From Candidatus Falkowiibacteriota bacterium (GTDB lineage: Bacteria > Patescibacteriota > Patescibacteriia > JACRDY01), in contig JACRDY010000022.1 of the NCBI GenBank assembly GCA_016218485.1, positions 1 through 28,102 of the forward strand: 28,102 bases of DNA, given 5' to 3'. The position numbers and the translations under genes were made by a program. Every line of letters begins with the position of its first letter. Position 1 is the first letter of the stretch. The notes beneath the pieces are model-generated. The model was not told where the DNA came from, ran no database searches, and worked only from the letters and a program-made list of their open reading frames with translations. Positions 1 through 7,785 of this stretch are shown one piece after another.

Positions 1-57
1 CAACCGAAAATGCTGACAAAGCTGTGTGACAACTGCTTTAAGCTTTTTGAAGATTAA
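1..57 (+). CDS. 3' end of an unidentified gene (partial)
   Basis: Only the last 18 codons are inside the window; they read to a TAA at 55-57 and end LCDNCFKLFED. The other two plus frames contain stops in this stretch. A terminator begins 26 bases further on, which supports a real gene end. The C-x-x-C pair could be half of a metal site, but this is too short to identify a family. Confidence 0.4.
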   Translation, partial: QPKMLTKLCDNCFKLFED

Positions 58-82
58 GAGCTTCATAGACTTAGACAGTTCT

Positions 83-109
83 AAAAAGACACCTTAGGGT
101 GTCTTTTTT
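83..109. terminator. Two-way intrinsic terminator
   Basis: The arms AAAAAGACACC (83-93) and GGTGTCTTTTT (98-108) pair perfectly around a TTAG loop. A T-run follows on the plus strand and an equal one on the minus strand. It can end both the gene finishing at 57 and the minus-strand RNA from about 402. Confidence 0.85.
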
Positions 110-402
110 AGTATATCAAGTTTTAGTTAATTGGGGGAGTTCGTAATTCACAGCTGATAGAGGTTCCTGAAAGAGGAAAACTGCAGATTGTGTGGATCTC
201 GCTTCTTGTCGCACCAATGTTTCCCGAATCCCCCAGAATCCCTTTGTTGCCATGCTGTGTTGCGTAGCCGATTGCTTAATACCCTGTTGTGCGGTGGAGC
301 CACGCTATAAGAGCCGGGCTAGTCCGTCCTGTTGGGATCGCGCCTTGGAGGCCGAACCTCCGGGCTACTCAATCACACTGCTGCTCGTACTTCTGTGGGA
401 TA
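83..402 (-). ncRNA. Candidate structured non-coding RNA, about 315 nt
   Basis: This GC-rich stretch has no convincing reading frame but is bounded by a minus-strand promoter (408-436) and a terminator (83-109). Read on the minus strand, the predicted 5' end CGTATCCCACAGAA (404-391) pairs with 238-225 at 12 of 14 positions. Inside that, TGTG-a-TTG-a-GTAGCC pairs with GGCTAC-g-CAA-CACA, and GGAGGttcggCCTCC (361-347) forms a hairpin. A rod closed by its own 5' end is reminiscent of 6S RNA, but I recognise no conserved 6S, RNase P, SRP or tmRNA sequence. The family is therefore unknown. Confidence 0.45.
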
Positions 403-407
403 CGTTT

Positions 408-436
408 ATCTTAGGACTCTTTTGGGAGGTAGTCAA
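408..436 (-). promoter_or_regulatory. Promoter of the candidate ncRNA
   Basis: On the minus strand, a TTGACT -35 (436-431) is followed by a 17-base spacer and a TAAGAT -10 (413-408). The expected start point is near 401, at the outer edge of the first paired arm of the RNA. Confidence 0.55.
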
Positions 437-454
437 GGCGGGTAGTTTTTTAAA

Positions 455-532
455 AAAAGAGATAAGATTTAAGATTAAAGATTTAAGAATGGTGAGTTTA
501 TTCTTAAATCTTTAATCTTAAATCTCTTTTTT
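455..532. repeat. AT-rich inverted repeat overlapping the yfcE-like 3' end
   Basis: Arms 459-489 and 501-526 are built from ATTTAAGATTAAAG-type units and pair almost perfectly, apart from a short bulge. A T-run at 527-532 would let it act as a terminator. The stop codon and last residues of the 504..1016 gene lie inside the right arm. Confidence 0.8.
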
Positions 533-1016
533 GATATAAAATTTTCAATTCCAACGTGTCTGTAGCCGTATCATATAGGGCAAAGGTCGGGCGGGCAAAC
601 CCGCCGCCGAGCGTGCCCGGGTTGACTATTTTTATTTCCCCAACAGTTCCTTCCCCTGGCTGGTGAGTGTGGCCGTGGAAGATGATGTCGTATGCCCCGC
701 TGTTAGCTAGTTCGCGGGCTGTCTGCGGGTAGTGGGTCCAGCCCATAGTTTTCCCGTCGACGGGTAGGCTGCCGACGGAGCCGTAAAAAATAACATTCGG
801 CAGTTTAGTTTGCTCAAGATTATGTTCATCATCACTGTTGCCGTTGGTCAGGTGAATGGTGCCACTGAAATGTTTCGCCAGATGTCGCAGCGTTTCCGGC
901 ATACAGACGTCGCCGCAGTGAATGATGGTGGTGATATTTTCCGTAGCGATGATGTTGAGCGCCTCGTCAATATTGGGCAGGTTGTCGTGGCTGTCGGAAA
1001 AAATGGCAATTTTCAT
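504..1016 (-). CDS. YfcE/MJ0936-family metallophosphoesterase
   Basis: A 170-residue calcineurin-like phosphoesterase; family members are two-metal phosphodiesterases active on small phosphodiesters. The metal-site motifs appear in order: DSH (8-10), HCGDV (near 34), TNGNSD (near 58), HGHTH (114-118) and NPGTLGGG. Length is normal for the family. The start ATG overlaps the TGA of the upstream GGDEF gene (ATGA), so the two are probably translationally coupled. The C-terminal RDLRLKI is encoded by an AT-rich repeat arm, so the native end was probably replaced. The fold is certain; the natural substrate is not known. Confidence 0.9.
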   Translation of the reverse strand: MKIAIFSDSHDNLPNIDEALNIIATENITTIIHCGDVCMPETLRHLAKHFSGTIHLTNGNSDDEHNLEQTKLPNVIFYGSVGSLPVDGKTMGWTHYPQTARELANSGAYDIIFHGHTHQPGEGTVGEIKIVNPGTLGGGFARPTFALYDTATDTLELKILYQKRDLRLKI

Positions 1017-2059
1017 GAATTGGCGCGTTTATTTATTTCTGGGGCCAGGACAATAGAGCCGCGTTGATTTTTGGCCGCATAGAGCGCTGCATCCGCCTCA
1101 GCAAACAGTTGTTTGGCGCTCAAGCCACCGCGTCCGGCGCTCGCCGTCACGCCGATGGTGGCGCTGACCGGTCCTTCTTGCCCCATTTTCTTTATTAGGT
1201 CGTCAATTTTTTTCTTTTTTTCAGCGTCAGTCTCCAGATCATAGCTGTAGGCGGCTTTCAGAGCGGCAGTCAGATCAATGGCACTGATAGCCTCTTGGAT
1301 ACGGCCGACGATTTCTTGGTAGCTGGTGATGTCTTTGAGGGTAATGTTGCTGAGGACCACAAAGAATTCATCGCCGCCTTTGCGTCCGGCGAAATCTTGT
1401 TCTCGGATGCTGTGTTTGATAGCCGCGCCGATTTGTTTAATAATCTCATCTCCCAATTCGTGGCCGTAGCTATCGTTGTAGTGCTTGAAGCGGTCGCCAT
1501 CAATAAAGAGGACGATCATTTCCTGCTGTTCCGGTTTGCGGTTGTAGGCGGCGACTTCGCGGGTCAGCTCTTCTTCCACCCGGTCCTTGCTGTACAGGCC
1601 GGTCATGGGGTCAATTTGGCTCTTGGCCATTTCCCGTACGTTATTGATCAGCCGGGTAACGGTGGCTCGGAAGTTATTGATGCGTTCATCAAACAGCGCT
1701 TGGCCGGCCGGGGTGTTCGTTTGATTTTGCGCCAGCTCAAAAATTTTCTCTTCTCGTGTTTTCTGATCTTCAGGTAAGTCAGCGCCAAAAGCATCAGCCG
1801 CTTGTTGGATCGTTTGTTCTCGGGAATAAAATTCAAAAGCGATGCTTTTTAAAGCATGGATAACCGCGCCCCGGAAGTACTCGCGCAGTGGCTCATTGGC
1901 AGACAGTAATTCAAAAATATCTTTCGGGATCTCCGGCGTGATGCGTTGTCCTTCGGGTGTGGCGCCATCCATCAGGAAGGCCATATCATCCAGCCAGCCG
2001 CGGTCAACCGAGCGGTGGCTCTCGCGGGGCGTTTGGGGTGTTTTTTCAAAATCAGTCAT
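1013..2059 (-). CDS. GGDEF-domain diguanylate cyclase
   Basis: A 348-residue soluble protein that should make cyclic di-GMP from two GTP. Residues 1-145 are a helical, charged N-terminal region I do not recognise; no membrane segment is visible. The GGDEF domain runs from DPMTGLYSKD (150-159) to near 340. It has the substrate motif DRFKHYNDSYGHELGDE (189-205) and an intact GGDEF (228-232). R219-E-Q-D222 sits exactly five residues before it, which is the inhibitory I-site (RxxD), so product feedback is likely. A charged insertion at about 268-298 is unusual. It lies one base after the nfo stop and overlaps the next gene's start. Confidence 0.93.
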   Translation of the reverse strand: MTDFEKTPQTPRESHRSVDRGWLDDMAFLMDGATPEGQRITPEIPKDIFELLSANEPLREYFRGAVIHALKSIAFEFYSREQTIQQAADAFGADLPEDQKTREEKIFELAQNQTNTPAGQALFDERINNFRATVTRLINNVREMAKSQIDPMTGLYSKDRVEEELTREVAAYNRKPEQQEMIVLFIDGDRFKHYNDSYGHELGDEIIKQIGAAIKHSIREQDFAGRKGGDEFFVVLSNITLKDITSYQEIVGRIQEAISAIDLTAALKAAYSYDLETDAEKKKKIDDLIKKMGQEGPVSATIGVTASAGRGGLSAKQLFAEADAALYAAKNQRGSIVLAPEINKRANS

Positions 2060-2060
2060 A

Positions 2061-2903
2061 TTATTTTCTCGCGGTTTTTAATAGTTTCAAGTCAGCGACG
2101 CGTCCGGTCTCGGTCGGCGTTTCCAGAATGGCATTGAGGTGTTTGAGCTTCGGATGTTGCACAATGAGCTTGAACGCTGTGGCGCCGATTTTACCTTTGC
2201 CCAGGTGAGCATGGCGGTCGCGTTGGGCATTTAGTTCGGTCAATGAGTCATTAAAGTGGAATAGTTTAAGGTACTCCAGACCGATATGTTTGTCAAAGTC
2301 TTTGAGTGTTGTGGCCAACGCTTTGGCATCACTCCAGTCATAGCCAGACGCAAAGGCGTGGCAGGTATCCAGACAAATGCCGATGGGTGCTGTGGGCAGC
2401 TTCTTTTTGATCGCTTTTAAAATTTCCCCCAGCTCGTCAAAGGTGTCGCCAATAATGGCGCCGGCACCGGCCGAGTTTTCGAGCAACAGTTCAGTGGAGC
2501 CGGTGTAGCCTGTCAATACTTCAATCAGTCCGGCAATAGTTTGCGCCACGCCTTTGGCTTCGCCCAAGTCTTTAGCACTGCCCAGGTGGGTCATCATGGC
2601 CGTTACTCCCAGAGCACTGCCCCGCTCCAGCTCTTGCCGGATAATGGAGACGCTGCCGTGTTTAATGCGCGGAAGCGCTGATGCGAAATTTATAAAGTAC
2701 GGGGCGTGGATGTAGCTGGCGGTTTGTTTATATTTTTTGCAGTTGGTTTTAAACGCGGCGATAATCTCGGGTGTCAGTTTGGGCGCCGGGCCGCCCTGGG
2801 GTGAGCGCGAGAAAAACTGAAAACACTCGCAGCCGGCTTTAGCGGCGTTGACTGGGGCATTAAAGACTCCGCCGGCAGCGGAGACGTGAGCGCCGAATTT
2901 CAT
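2061..2903 (-). CDS. nfo: Endonuclease IV (AP endonuclease)
   Basis: A zinc-dependent apurinic/apyrimidinic endonuclease for base excision repair, cutting 5' of abasic sites. The metal-binding signatures of the family occur in order: FGAHVSAAGG at the N-terminus, YIHAPYFINFA, MTHLGSA, LLENSAG, CLDTCHAFASGYD, LFHFNDS, RHAHLGKGKIG and ILETPTE. Length (280 residues) is typical. I start at MKFGAHVS (2903) because this matches the family N-terminus; an ATG six codons upstream (2921) lies in repeat-derived sequence. No clear Shine-Dalgarno precedes either. It is first in a tight nfo, GGDEF, yfcE-like minus-strand group. Confidence 0.95.
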   Translation of the reverse strand: MKFGAHVSAAGGVFNAPVNAAKAGCECFQFFSRSPQGGPAPKLTPEIIAAFKTNCKKYKQTASYIHAPYFINFASALPRIKHGSVSIIRQELERGSALGVTAMMTHLGSAKDLGEAKGVAQTIAGLIEVLTGYTGSTELLLENSAGAGAIIGDTFDELGEILKAIKKKLPTAPIGICLDTCHAFASGYDWSDAKALATTLKDFDKHIGLEYLKLFHFNDSLTELNAQRDRHAHLGKGKIGATAFKLIVQHPKLKHLNAILETPTETGRVADLKLLKTARK

Positions 2904-3115
2904 AGGGACACAGATTAACACAGGTATTTTAGCATTTTTTGGGGAAAAGTGCCAAAAAATCAGTGTTTTTCCGTGCCCGCAGGGTCAGTGTCATCTGTGT
3001 CCTATTCATTCAAATCGCACACAGAATAACACAGACTAAAGCACGGAATAACACGGATAAGAAAACAAAAAGATTTAAAAGTAGTGAGTTTACTCTTAAA
3101 TCTTTAATCTTATCT
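2904..3115. repeat. Intergenic inverted repeats between tig and nfo
   Basis: GGACACAGAT near 2906 is complementary to ATCTGTGTCC near 2993, and the interval is full of 'acacagat/aacacgga'-type units. A second hairpin of AAAGATTTA/TTAAATCTTT units lies around 3068-3106, just after the trigger factor stop. No gene is visible. Confidence 0.65.
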
Positions 3116-4405
3116 CTATTTTATAATCTCTTGCCGCAAAAATTCAATCACTTTGCGGTTGAGGAGGCTGTTTTGGAGATAGTTTTTGTAAGCGGGAGAT
3201 TTCAGGTTTTCCAGGGCTTCAGTATTGCCTTGGTACATCTGACTGATAGCCTCAATTTCCGCGTCAATGTCTTGCGGGTCCAGGGTAATGTTTTGGTCTT
3301 TGGCGACTTTCCGGGTGATCAGCGCGGTCTGGACGCGTTTGGTAGCTTCCGGCAGCATGTCAGTCTTGAGCTCGTCTTCAGTTTTCTTGAGGTGCGTCAG
3401 GTAATCAGCGAAGTTCAGACCCTGGTTCTCAATACTGTGTTCCAGCTCGTGGACCATTTTGTGGGCTTCATTCTGAATCAGGCTGTCCGGCAGGTCTTCA
3501 AACTGGGTAATAGTGATGAGTGCTTCCAGCATCGCCAGCTCCTGGCGCTGACTCTCGCGCTCCTCTGCTTCCTGTTTCAGATTAGATTCAATGCCGGCTT
3601 TGACGGCCGCCATGTCAGTATAGCCGCCGAGCGTTTTGGCAAAGTCATCGTTCAGTTCGGGCAGAATGCGGCGGAAGGTTTCTTTGACTTCAACTTTAAA
3701 TTTGGCCAGCTTACCCTGCAGGCTCGGCTGGTGGTAGTCAGCCGGGAAGCGCAGTTCAAATTCTTTTTTGTCTTTGATAGATAGACCCACCAGTTGCTCT
3801 TCAAACCCCGGGATGAAGCGACCTTCGCCGATGACTAGATCGTAGTTATCGGCTTGCCCGCCCTCAATCGGCACGCCGTCGACGAAGACGTTGAATGATA
3901 CCACGGCTTTGTCGCCCGGTTCCAGGGCGCCGAGTTTAACCGTTTCTTTGGCGCGCATGGCGCGCAGGTTCTGGAGCATTGTAGCCACTGCCGCAGCGTC
4001 AACCGTCACTTCATTTTTTTTCACCTTAATTTTTTTCCAGTTACCGAGCTTGATTGCCGGTACGAGCGTGATGATCGCGGTGTAGACCAGCGGATTACCG
4101 GGCGCCATTTTTTCCAGGTTAATCTGCGGCTGGCCGGTGATTTCAGCGCCGGCCAGTTTAGTATTGAGCGCGGTAAACAGAGTTTTTGAAACTACGTCGT
4201 CAATGGCGCGTTCCCAAATGGTCATTTCGCCGGCCGTCTGTTTGACTAGATCATACGGCGCTTTGCCCGGACGAAAGCCCGGAATGGTTTGTCCCTCGGA
4301 AATTTTGGCCGCGGTTTTGGTCAAGTACGGCTGGAGTTCGTCCAGCGAGACTTCAATCGTCAGCTGGATTTGCGATTTGTTTAGTTCTTTTTTGGTGGTA
4401 TGCAT
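3116..4405 (-). CDS. tig: Trigger factor
   Basis: A 429-residue ribosome-associated folding chaperone and peptidyl-prolyl isomerase. The N-terminal ribosome-binding domain contains the docking loop signature GFRPGKAPYDLV (43-54). A FKBP-type isomerase domain follows at about 150-245 (GDKAVVSFNVFVDG, then IGEGRFIPGFEEQLVG). The helical C-terminal chaperone arms extend to the end (LRQEIIK). Length and domain order are normal. It starts at ATG without a strong Shine-Dalgarno, just after a run of short tandem repeats, and appears to be transcribed alone. Confidence 0.96.
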   Translation of the reverse strand: MHTTKKELNKSQIQLTIEVSLDELQPYLTKTAAKISEGQTIPGFRPGKAPYDLVKQTAGEMTIWERAIDDVVSKTLFTALNTKLAGAEITGQPQINLEKMAPGNPLVYTAIITLVPAIKLGNWKKIKVKKNEVTVDAAAVATMLQNLRAMRAKETVKLGALEPGDKAVVSFNVFVDGVPIEGGQADNYDLVIGEGRFIPGFEEQLVGLSIKDKKEFELRFPADYHQPSLQGKLAKFKVEVKETFRRILPELNDDFAKTLGGYTDMAAVKAGIESNLKQEAEERESQRQELAMLEALITITQFEDLPDSLIQNEAHKMVHELEHSIENQGLNFADYLTHLKKTEDELKTDMLPEATKRVQTALITRKVAKDQNITLDPQDIDAEIEAISQMYQGNTEALENLKSPAYKNYLQNSLLNRKVIEFLRQEIIK

Positions 4406-4407
4406 AT

Positions 4408-4452
4408 TAGTCCCTAGTCCCTAGTCCTTAGTCCTTAGTCTCTAGTCCTTAG
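4408..4452. repeat. Tandem microsatellite upstream of tig
   Basis: Six to seven imperfect copies of a 7-8-base unit (TAGTCCC/TAGTCCTT) run directly up to the tig start. They occupy the place where a leader and ribosome binding site would be, so copy number could affect tig expression; that effect is inference. Confidence 0.75.
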
Positions 4453-4529
4453 CCGCCTAGAGTATAGTTCGGAAAGTTTAGCAGAGGGGTAATAAAAAAT
4501 CAACCGGATATGGCGACGGGCCACTAATG

Positions 4530-4624
4530 AATTGCAGATTGCAGATTTAAGATTGCAGATTTTATAATAGTAGCAACGTTAAGTGTAAACTCAATCTACA
4601 ATCTTAAATCTGCAATCTGCAATT
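4530..4624. repeat. AT-rich inverted repeat at the cofE-like 3' end
   Basis: Long arms made of TTGCAGATT/AATCTGCAA units (about 4530-4561 and 4593-4624) pair with one mismatch around a 30-base loop. The right arm supplies the last codons and the stop of the 4604..5320 gene. Confidence 0.85.
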
Positions 4625-5320
4625 TCTACTTTTGCCGAGCCAGGGCAAGAACATATCGTCTTTCAGGGTGATGATCAGCTCGCCGCGCCGCTGCTGCGTA
4701 CTGAAGACAATTGGCGCGTTGGTAATGACGGCCAGGGGCTGGCGTTCAGCGCCCTCGCCCATGCAGAGCACAGCAGCAGCAGCCAGGCTGTCGGCGACAT
4801 TGACCTGGGAGAAGTGGAATCGGCGGCCGAAGATGTCGGGTATCCCGCGGTAGCTCTTGATACCTTTGAAACCGGCGTAGCCAATAGCCATACCGGTAAT
4901 ACCGGCGCGCAGCGGCGTACAGCGGCTGTCGGTGATGATGACGCCCAAGTGTTTCAGCTTATACTTTTTGCGCAGATGGCTGCGGATGCGCGCTGCGCTC
5001 TTGAAGCTATCACGCGGCAGGAGGATCAGCTGGCCGTTGCCGTTACTCTCATCCACGCCGGCTGACGCCATGACCACGCTGTCCTTAATGGTCAGCCAGG
5101 TATACTTGGTGCGCATGGCCCAGTCGCTCTCGGATCTGATGATACGCGCGTGGCTCTCGGCAGTGAATGATGGCACGACGCGGCCTTCACTCAAGGCCAC
5201 GATTTTTGAGGTTACCACAACAACACTCCCCTCAAGACAGCGGGGCAGGGCGCGCTCCAGGAACGGCAGCAGCCGCTGGTTTGGCTTAAAGATCGGCGTG
5301 CGGATTGGTTTGATTTTCAT
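4604..5320 (-). CDS. CofE-like F420-0:gamma-glutamyl ligase family protein
   Basis: A 238-residue member of the CofE family, whose archetype adds glutamate to coenzyme F420-0 using GTP. Family signatures are clear: VVVVTSKIVALSEGRVV (33-49), ASAGVDESNGNG (85-96), GVIITDSRCTPLRAG (126-140), GMAIGYAGFKGI, RGIPDIFGRRFHFSQVNVAD (158-177) and AAAAVLCMGEGAERQP. No other F420 gene is in the window, so the true acceptor may be another molecule. The first 35 bases overlap the 3' end of the transporter gene, so they are probably co-transcribed. The C-terminal NCRLQI and stop come from an intergenic repeat. Confidence 0.85.
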   Translation of the reverse strand: MKIKPIRTPIFKPNQRLLPFLERALPRCLEGSVVVVTSKIVALSEGRVVPSFTAESHARIIRSESDWAMRTKYTWLTIKDSVVMASAGVDESNGNGQLILLPRDSFKSAARIRSHLRKKYKLKHLGVIITDSRCTPLRAGITGMAIGYAGFKGIKSYRGIPDIFGRRFHFSQVNVADSLAAAAVLCMGEGAERQPLAVITNAPIVFSTQQRRGELIITLKDDMFLPWLGKSRNCRLQI

Positions 5321-5951
5321 CGGAGTGATCTTTTAAGAGGGCAATGCCGAGGTAGGACAGCGGCGTGTAGAATAGACCCATCAGCACTTTGTACAGCCAC
5401 CAGGGGATGCTGATGAGGATGATAGTTTTGACCGAATAGACGCCGAGGAAGGCGACGAACATGAAGATGGCCGTGTCCAGGAGCTGTGATATTAGGTTGG
5501 AGAGGTTGGACTGGAGCCAGAAGGCGCGGCCTTGTAATTTTTTCTTAAAAAAGAAAAAGGCCAAAACATCCTGGTACTCGCCGATGATGAAAGCCAGGAC
5601 CGAGGCAATGGAGATGCGCACGGAGACGCCGAAGATGGTGTTGTAGCTGTCATGCGCCCAGGTGCCATCAGGTGACCAGGGGGCCAGCAGGGAGATGAGT
5701 GAGTAGATGAAGAAGAGGATGACGGACAGGGCGCCAGCCCAGACAAAGGTTTTAGCCATTGCTTTACCATAAACCTGGCCGATGACATCAGTCGTCAGGA
5801 AGACAAAGGGAAAGAAGAAGACCGCCACGGACAGGTGCGTGCCAAAGAGGAACGGCATCAGCTTGAGGCCGAGCGTGTTGGAGGCAAAGAGCGAGGTGAG
5901 GTAGAGGGTCAGGGCGATGATGATTTTGAAGTTGAGTTTGGGGATGGTCAT
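5286..5951 (-). CDS. yhhQ: Queuosine precursor transporter, YhhQ/VUT family
   Basis: A 221-residue polytopic inner-membrane protein of the YhhQ (DUF165) family, which imports 7-deazaguanine precursors of queuosine. About six hydrophobic segments are visible. Family motifs include FLTTDVIGQVYGKAMAKTFVW, RISIASVLAFIIGEYQDVLAFFF and WLQSNLSNLISQLLDTAIFM; the conserved acidic and polar residues lie within them. It is upstream of and overlaps the CofE-like gene on the minus strand. Import fits a reduced genome that cannot make queuosine de novo; no tgt gene is in the window. Assignment is firm at family level. Confidence 0.88.
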   Translation of the reverse strand: MTIPKLNFKIIIALTLYLTSLFASNTLGLKLMPFLFGTHLSVAVFFFPFVFLTTDVIGQVYGKAMAKTFVWAGALSVILFFIYSLISLLAPWSPDGTWAHDSYNTIFGVSVRISIASVLAFIIGEYQDVLAFFFFKKKLQGRAFWLQSNLSNLISQLLDTAIFMFVAFLGVYSVKTIILISIPWWLYKVLMGLFYTPLSYLGIALLKDHSDENQTNPHADL

Positions 5952-5959
5952 AGGTAAGG

Positions 5960-6092
5960 AAGATTTAGGATTAAAGATTTAAGAATAGGGGGAAAGAATC
6001 AAAGAAGCAATGAATTAAAGAAGCAACGAAACAATACTTAACTGATTGATTTTTTGTTTTCTTGTTTTTTGGCTTCTTTGATTCTTTGTTTA
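5960..6092. repeat. AT-rich inverted repeat region between permease and yhhQ
   Basis: A 'ggattaaagatttaag' unit is followed by a hairpin in which GAATCAAAGAAGC-type units near 5997 pair with GGCTTCTTTGATTC near 6070. It lies just after the permease stop and may end its transcript. Confidence 0.7.
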
Positions 6093-6093
6093 T

Positions 6094-7230
6094 TTATTTT
6101 AGGCCAACGATAGCGCTCGCCACTCCCCCGAGCAGGATCAAGATAAACAGGCCGACGAGCCAATCAGGCAGGCGGAGACTGTATTCGCCGCTTGCCATCC
6201 CCTGCCGTTTCACTTTGAGGTAGATGAGCAGCAGAATGATGCTCAATCCCCCGCCAAAGACGGCGCCGACCAGGCTAATAATACTGATGAAGTTCCGCGC
6301 GCCCAAGAGGTAGAGGATGGGCGGTAGCGCGCAGCTGAAGAGCCAGGCCAGCGGGCGGGGTAGATGCCAGTCAGCCATCAGCGCGCGTTCAGCCGCGCCG
6401 CCCAGGCCGATAAACGCCGTGCCGGTGGTGATGACGCCGAGACCCAAGAAAATCATCAGCGTCAGCGGTGTTACCAGTCCATGCAGTCCGAAGAGCGCGT
6501 CCGGCGTGCTGCCCGCGCCGCTCAGTCCGCCAACGGTGATGATGAACAGTAGGTAGAGTACGACCGCGCTGCTGACTGAACTGATGATGATGGTTTTGAG
6601 GTAGCGCCGGGCCGGGCCGAGAATATCAGTAACCTCCGGGATGACCGTGGCGCCGAAGAGCGAGAAGAGCACCGCGCCATAGGGCGCGAGCCAGTGCATG
6701 GTGCCCAGGCTCGCTAGTGGCCAGCTGATTTTTGAAATGTTAGTGACAAACAGCACTAGGATCGTCAAACCGAGCAGGAGCAAGAGGCCGAGCTCAAACT
6801 GGCTGATGGACTTGATACCGCCAAAGACCAGCGCGGCGCGGAGTATGAAATAAATGGCAATGTAGAGGTTGAGCGAACCGCCGAGGTAGGGACCGAGCAG
6901 CTGGTAGAGGAAGTCGCCGCCAATGATGAGGTAGGCGGTCAGGATGCCGGTAATAGCCAGAAATTCGGCGGCAAAGGTCAGTTTTTTCCAATTCATCCCG
7001 AGGTAGCGCGCGGCATAGCCAGAAATCTGGTGCCGCCCCGGGGTTTTGAGGACAATTTCTCCATACACTAATTGCATAATAATAGCAAAGGCGCCGAGGC
7101 TGATGAGGTACAAGAGCATCAGCCAGAAGCTGGTTTGAATTGCTAAATACGGCAAACTAAAAATTCCGACGCCGATGATGGTGCCGACGAGTGTGGCGAG
7201 GGCGAGCCAGAATTTTTTGTCGTGGAGCAT
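6094..7230 (-). CDS. Aromatic amino acid permease-like transporter
   Basis: A protein of about 378 residues with roughly ten or eleven membrane segments, of the HAAAP (Tyr/Trp permease) family in the APC superfamily. The first helix carries the hallmark unwound-helix motif GTIIGVGIFSLPY. The middle contains SLFGATVIPEVTDIL, matching the conserved helix-6 region of the family. The substrate is probably a hydrophobic amino acid taken up by proton symport; substrate identity is inference. I start at ATG 7230 (MLHDKKFWLA). A GTG four codons upstream (7242) is possible, but it lies at the edge of a repeat. Confidence 0.85.
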   Translation of the reverse strand: MLHDKKFWLALATLVGTIIGVGIFSLPYLAIQTSFWLMLLYLISLGAFAIIMQLVYGEIVLKTPGRHQISGYAARYLGMNWKKLTFAAEFLAITGILTAYLIIGGDFLYQLLGPYLGGSLNLYIAIYFILRAALVFGGIKSISQFELGLLLLLGLTILVLFVTNISKISWPLASLGTMHWLAPYGAVLFSLFGATVIPEVTDILGPARRYLKTIIISSVSSAVVLYLLFIITVGGLSGAGSTPDALFGLHGLVTPLTLMIFLGLGVITTGTAFIGLGGAAERALMADWHLPRPLAWLFSCALPPILYLLGARNFISIISLVGAVFGGGLSIILLLIYLKVKRQGMASGEYSLRLPDWLVGLFILILLGGVASAIVGLK

Positions 7231-7244
7231 AGTTTTTACCACAT

Positions 7245-7394
7245 CCTACGAATTACGAATCCGTACGAATGTACGAATTGTAAGGACAACCCTAGGGTTG
7301 TCCCTACGACAGGATGATTCGTACATTCGCCTGCCTGCGCGGAGCTGAAGCGCTTCGCTTCGGCGAAGGCAGGTACGGATTCGTAATTCGTAGG
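7245..7394. repeat. Nested composite palindrome
   Basis: Outer arms of 22 bases (7245-7266 and 7373-7394) are perfectly complementary. Inside, GAATGTACGAAT pairs with ATTCGTACATTC, and a further palindrome is centred on AGGACAACCCTAGGGTTGTCC. A GCCTGCC/GGCAGG hairpin with a GAAGCGCTTC core is also embedded. It looks like several palindromic elements inserted into one another. Confidence 0.85.
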
Positions 7395-7430
7395 AGTTTC
7401 CCAAATAGTACCATTATTTTAGGCTTTTTC

Positions 7431-7465
7431 AAAATTAAAACCGCCTGGCCGGTGGGCCAAAGCGG
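7431..7465 (-). terminator. Terminator of the 85-residue protein gene
   Basis: On the minus strand CCGC-tt-TGGCC, a CACC loop, GGCCA-g-GCGG and then TTTTAATTTT form a bulged but GC-rich hairpin plus T-tract, starting 24 bases after the stop codon. Confidence 0.75.
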
Positions 7466-7488
7466 AGTGCCCCTGGGCGGGGCGGGGG

Positions 7489-7746
7489 TCAGCAGAACAG
7501 GCTCTGCCAGTTCCCCGGCTCGTCGGCCGCGCCTTGCGGCAGAACCTGCGCCGAGAAGCCGAGTTGGACAGAAGTGCTTTTGGCGGTGGCGCCGTTGACA
7601 GCGTTTTGGCTTGTCACCGGACCGTTCGGTTGGGTCTCCACCAGTACGCCTGGGTTGTTGTCGATGTGGCACTCCTGGGCCACGGTGTGCGTCTTGCCTA
7701 TTGATCCGTTGCGAATTCGGTCTCCTGGTTTTAATATCGTAGACAA
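7489..7746 (-). CDS. Small hypothetical protein (85 residues)
   Basis: I do not recognise this protein. The start is set by a strong GGAGG seven bases before a TTG (7746-7744), giving MSTILKPGDRIRNGSIGKTH and ending NWQSLFC. It is soluble, with an acidic pI by eye, no membrane segment, and cysteines at position 25 and at the C-terminus. The opening 'ILKPGDRIRNGSIGKTHTV' resembles a small beta-barrel start. A near-consensus promoter (7786-7814) and a terminator (7431-7465) make it a complete monocistronic unit, the main reason to believe it is real. An in-frame extension further upstream would run over the promoter and is rejected. Confidence 0.65.
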   Translation of the reverse strand: MSTILKPGDRIRNGSIGKTHTVAQECHIDNNPGVLVETQPNGPVTSQNAVNGATAKSTSVQLGFSAQVLPQGAADEPGNWQSLFC

Positions 7747-7785
7747 GGCTGTCCCTCCTTTTGTGGGCCATGAGGCGAATATCTG

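Noticed and set aside
192..515. A 107-codon plus-strand frame with Cys-rich start
   Set aside because: It runs through both paired arms of the candidate RNA and into the AT-rich hairpin, has no ribosome site, and reads like translated non-coding DNA.
2939..3784. A 281-codon plus-strand frame
   Set aside because: It is antisense to the trigger factor gene, whose family assignment is certain.
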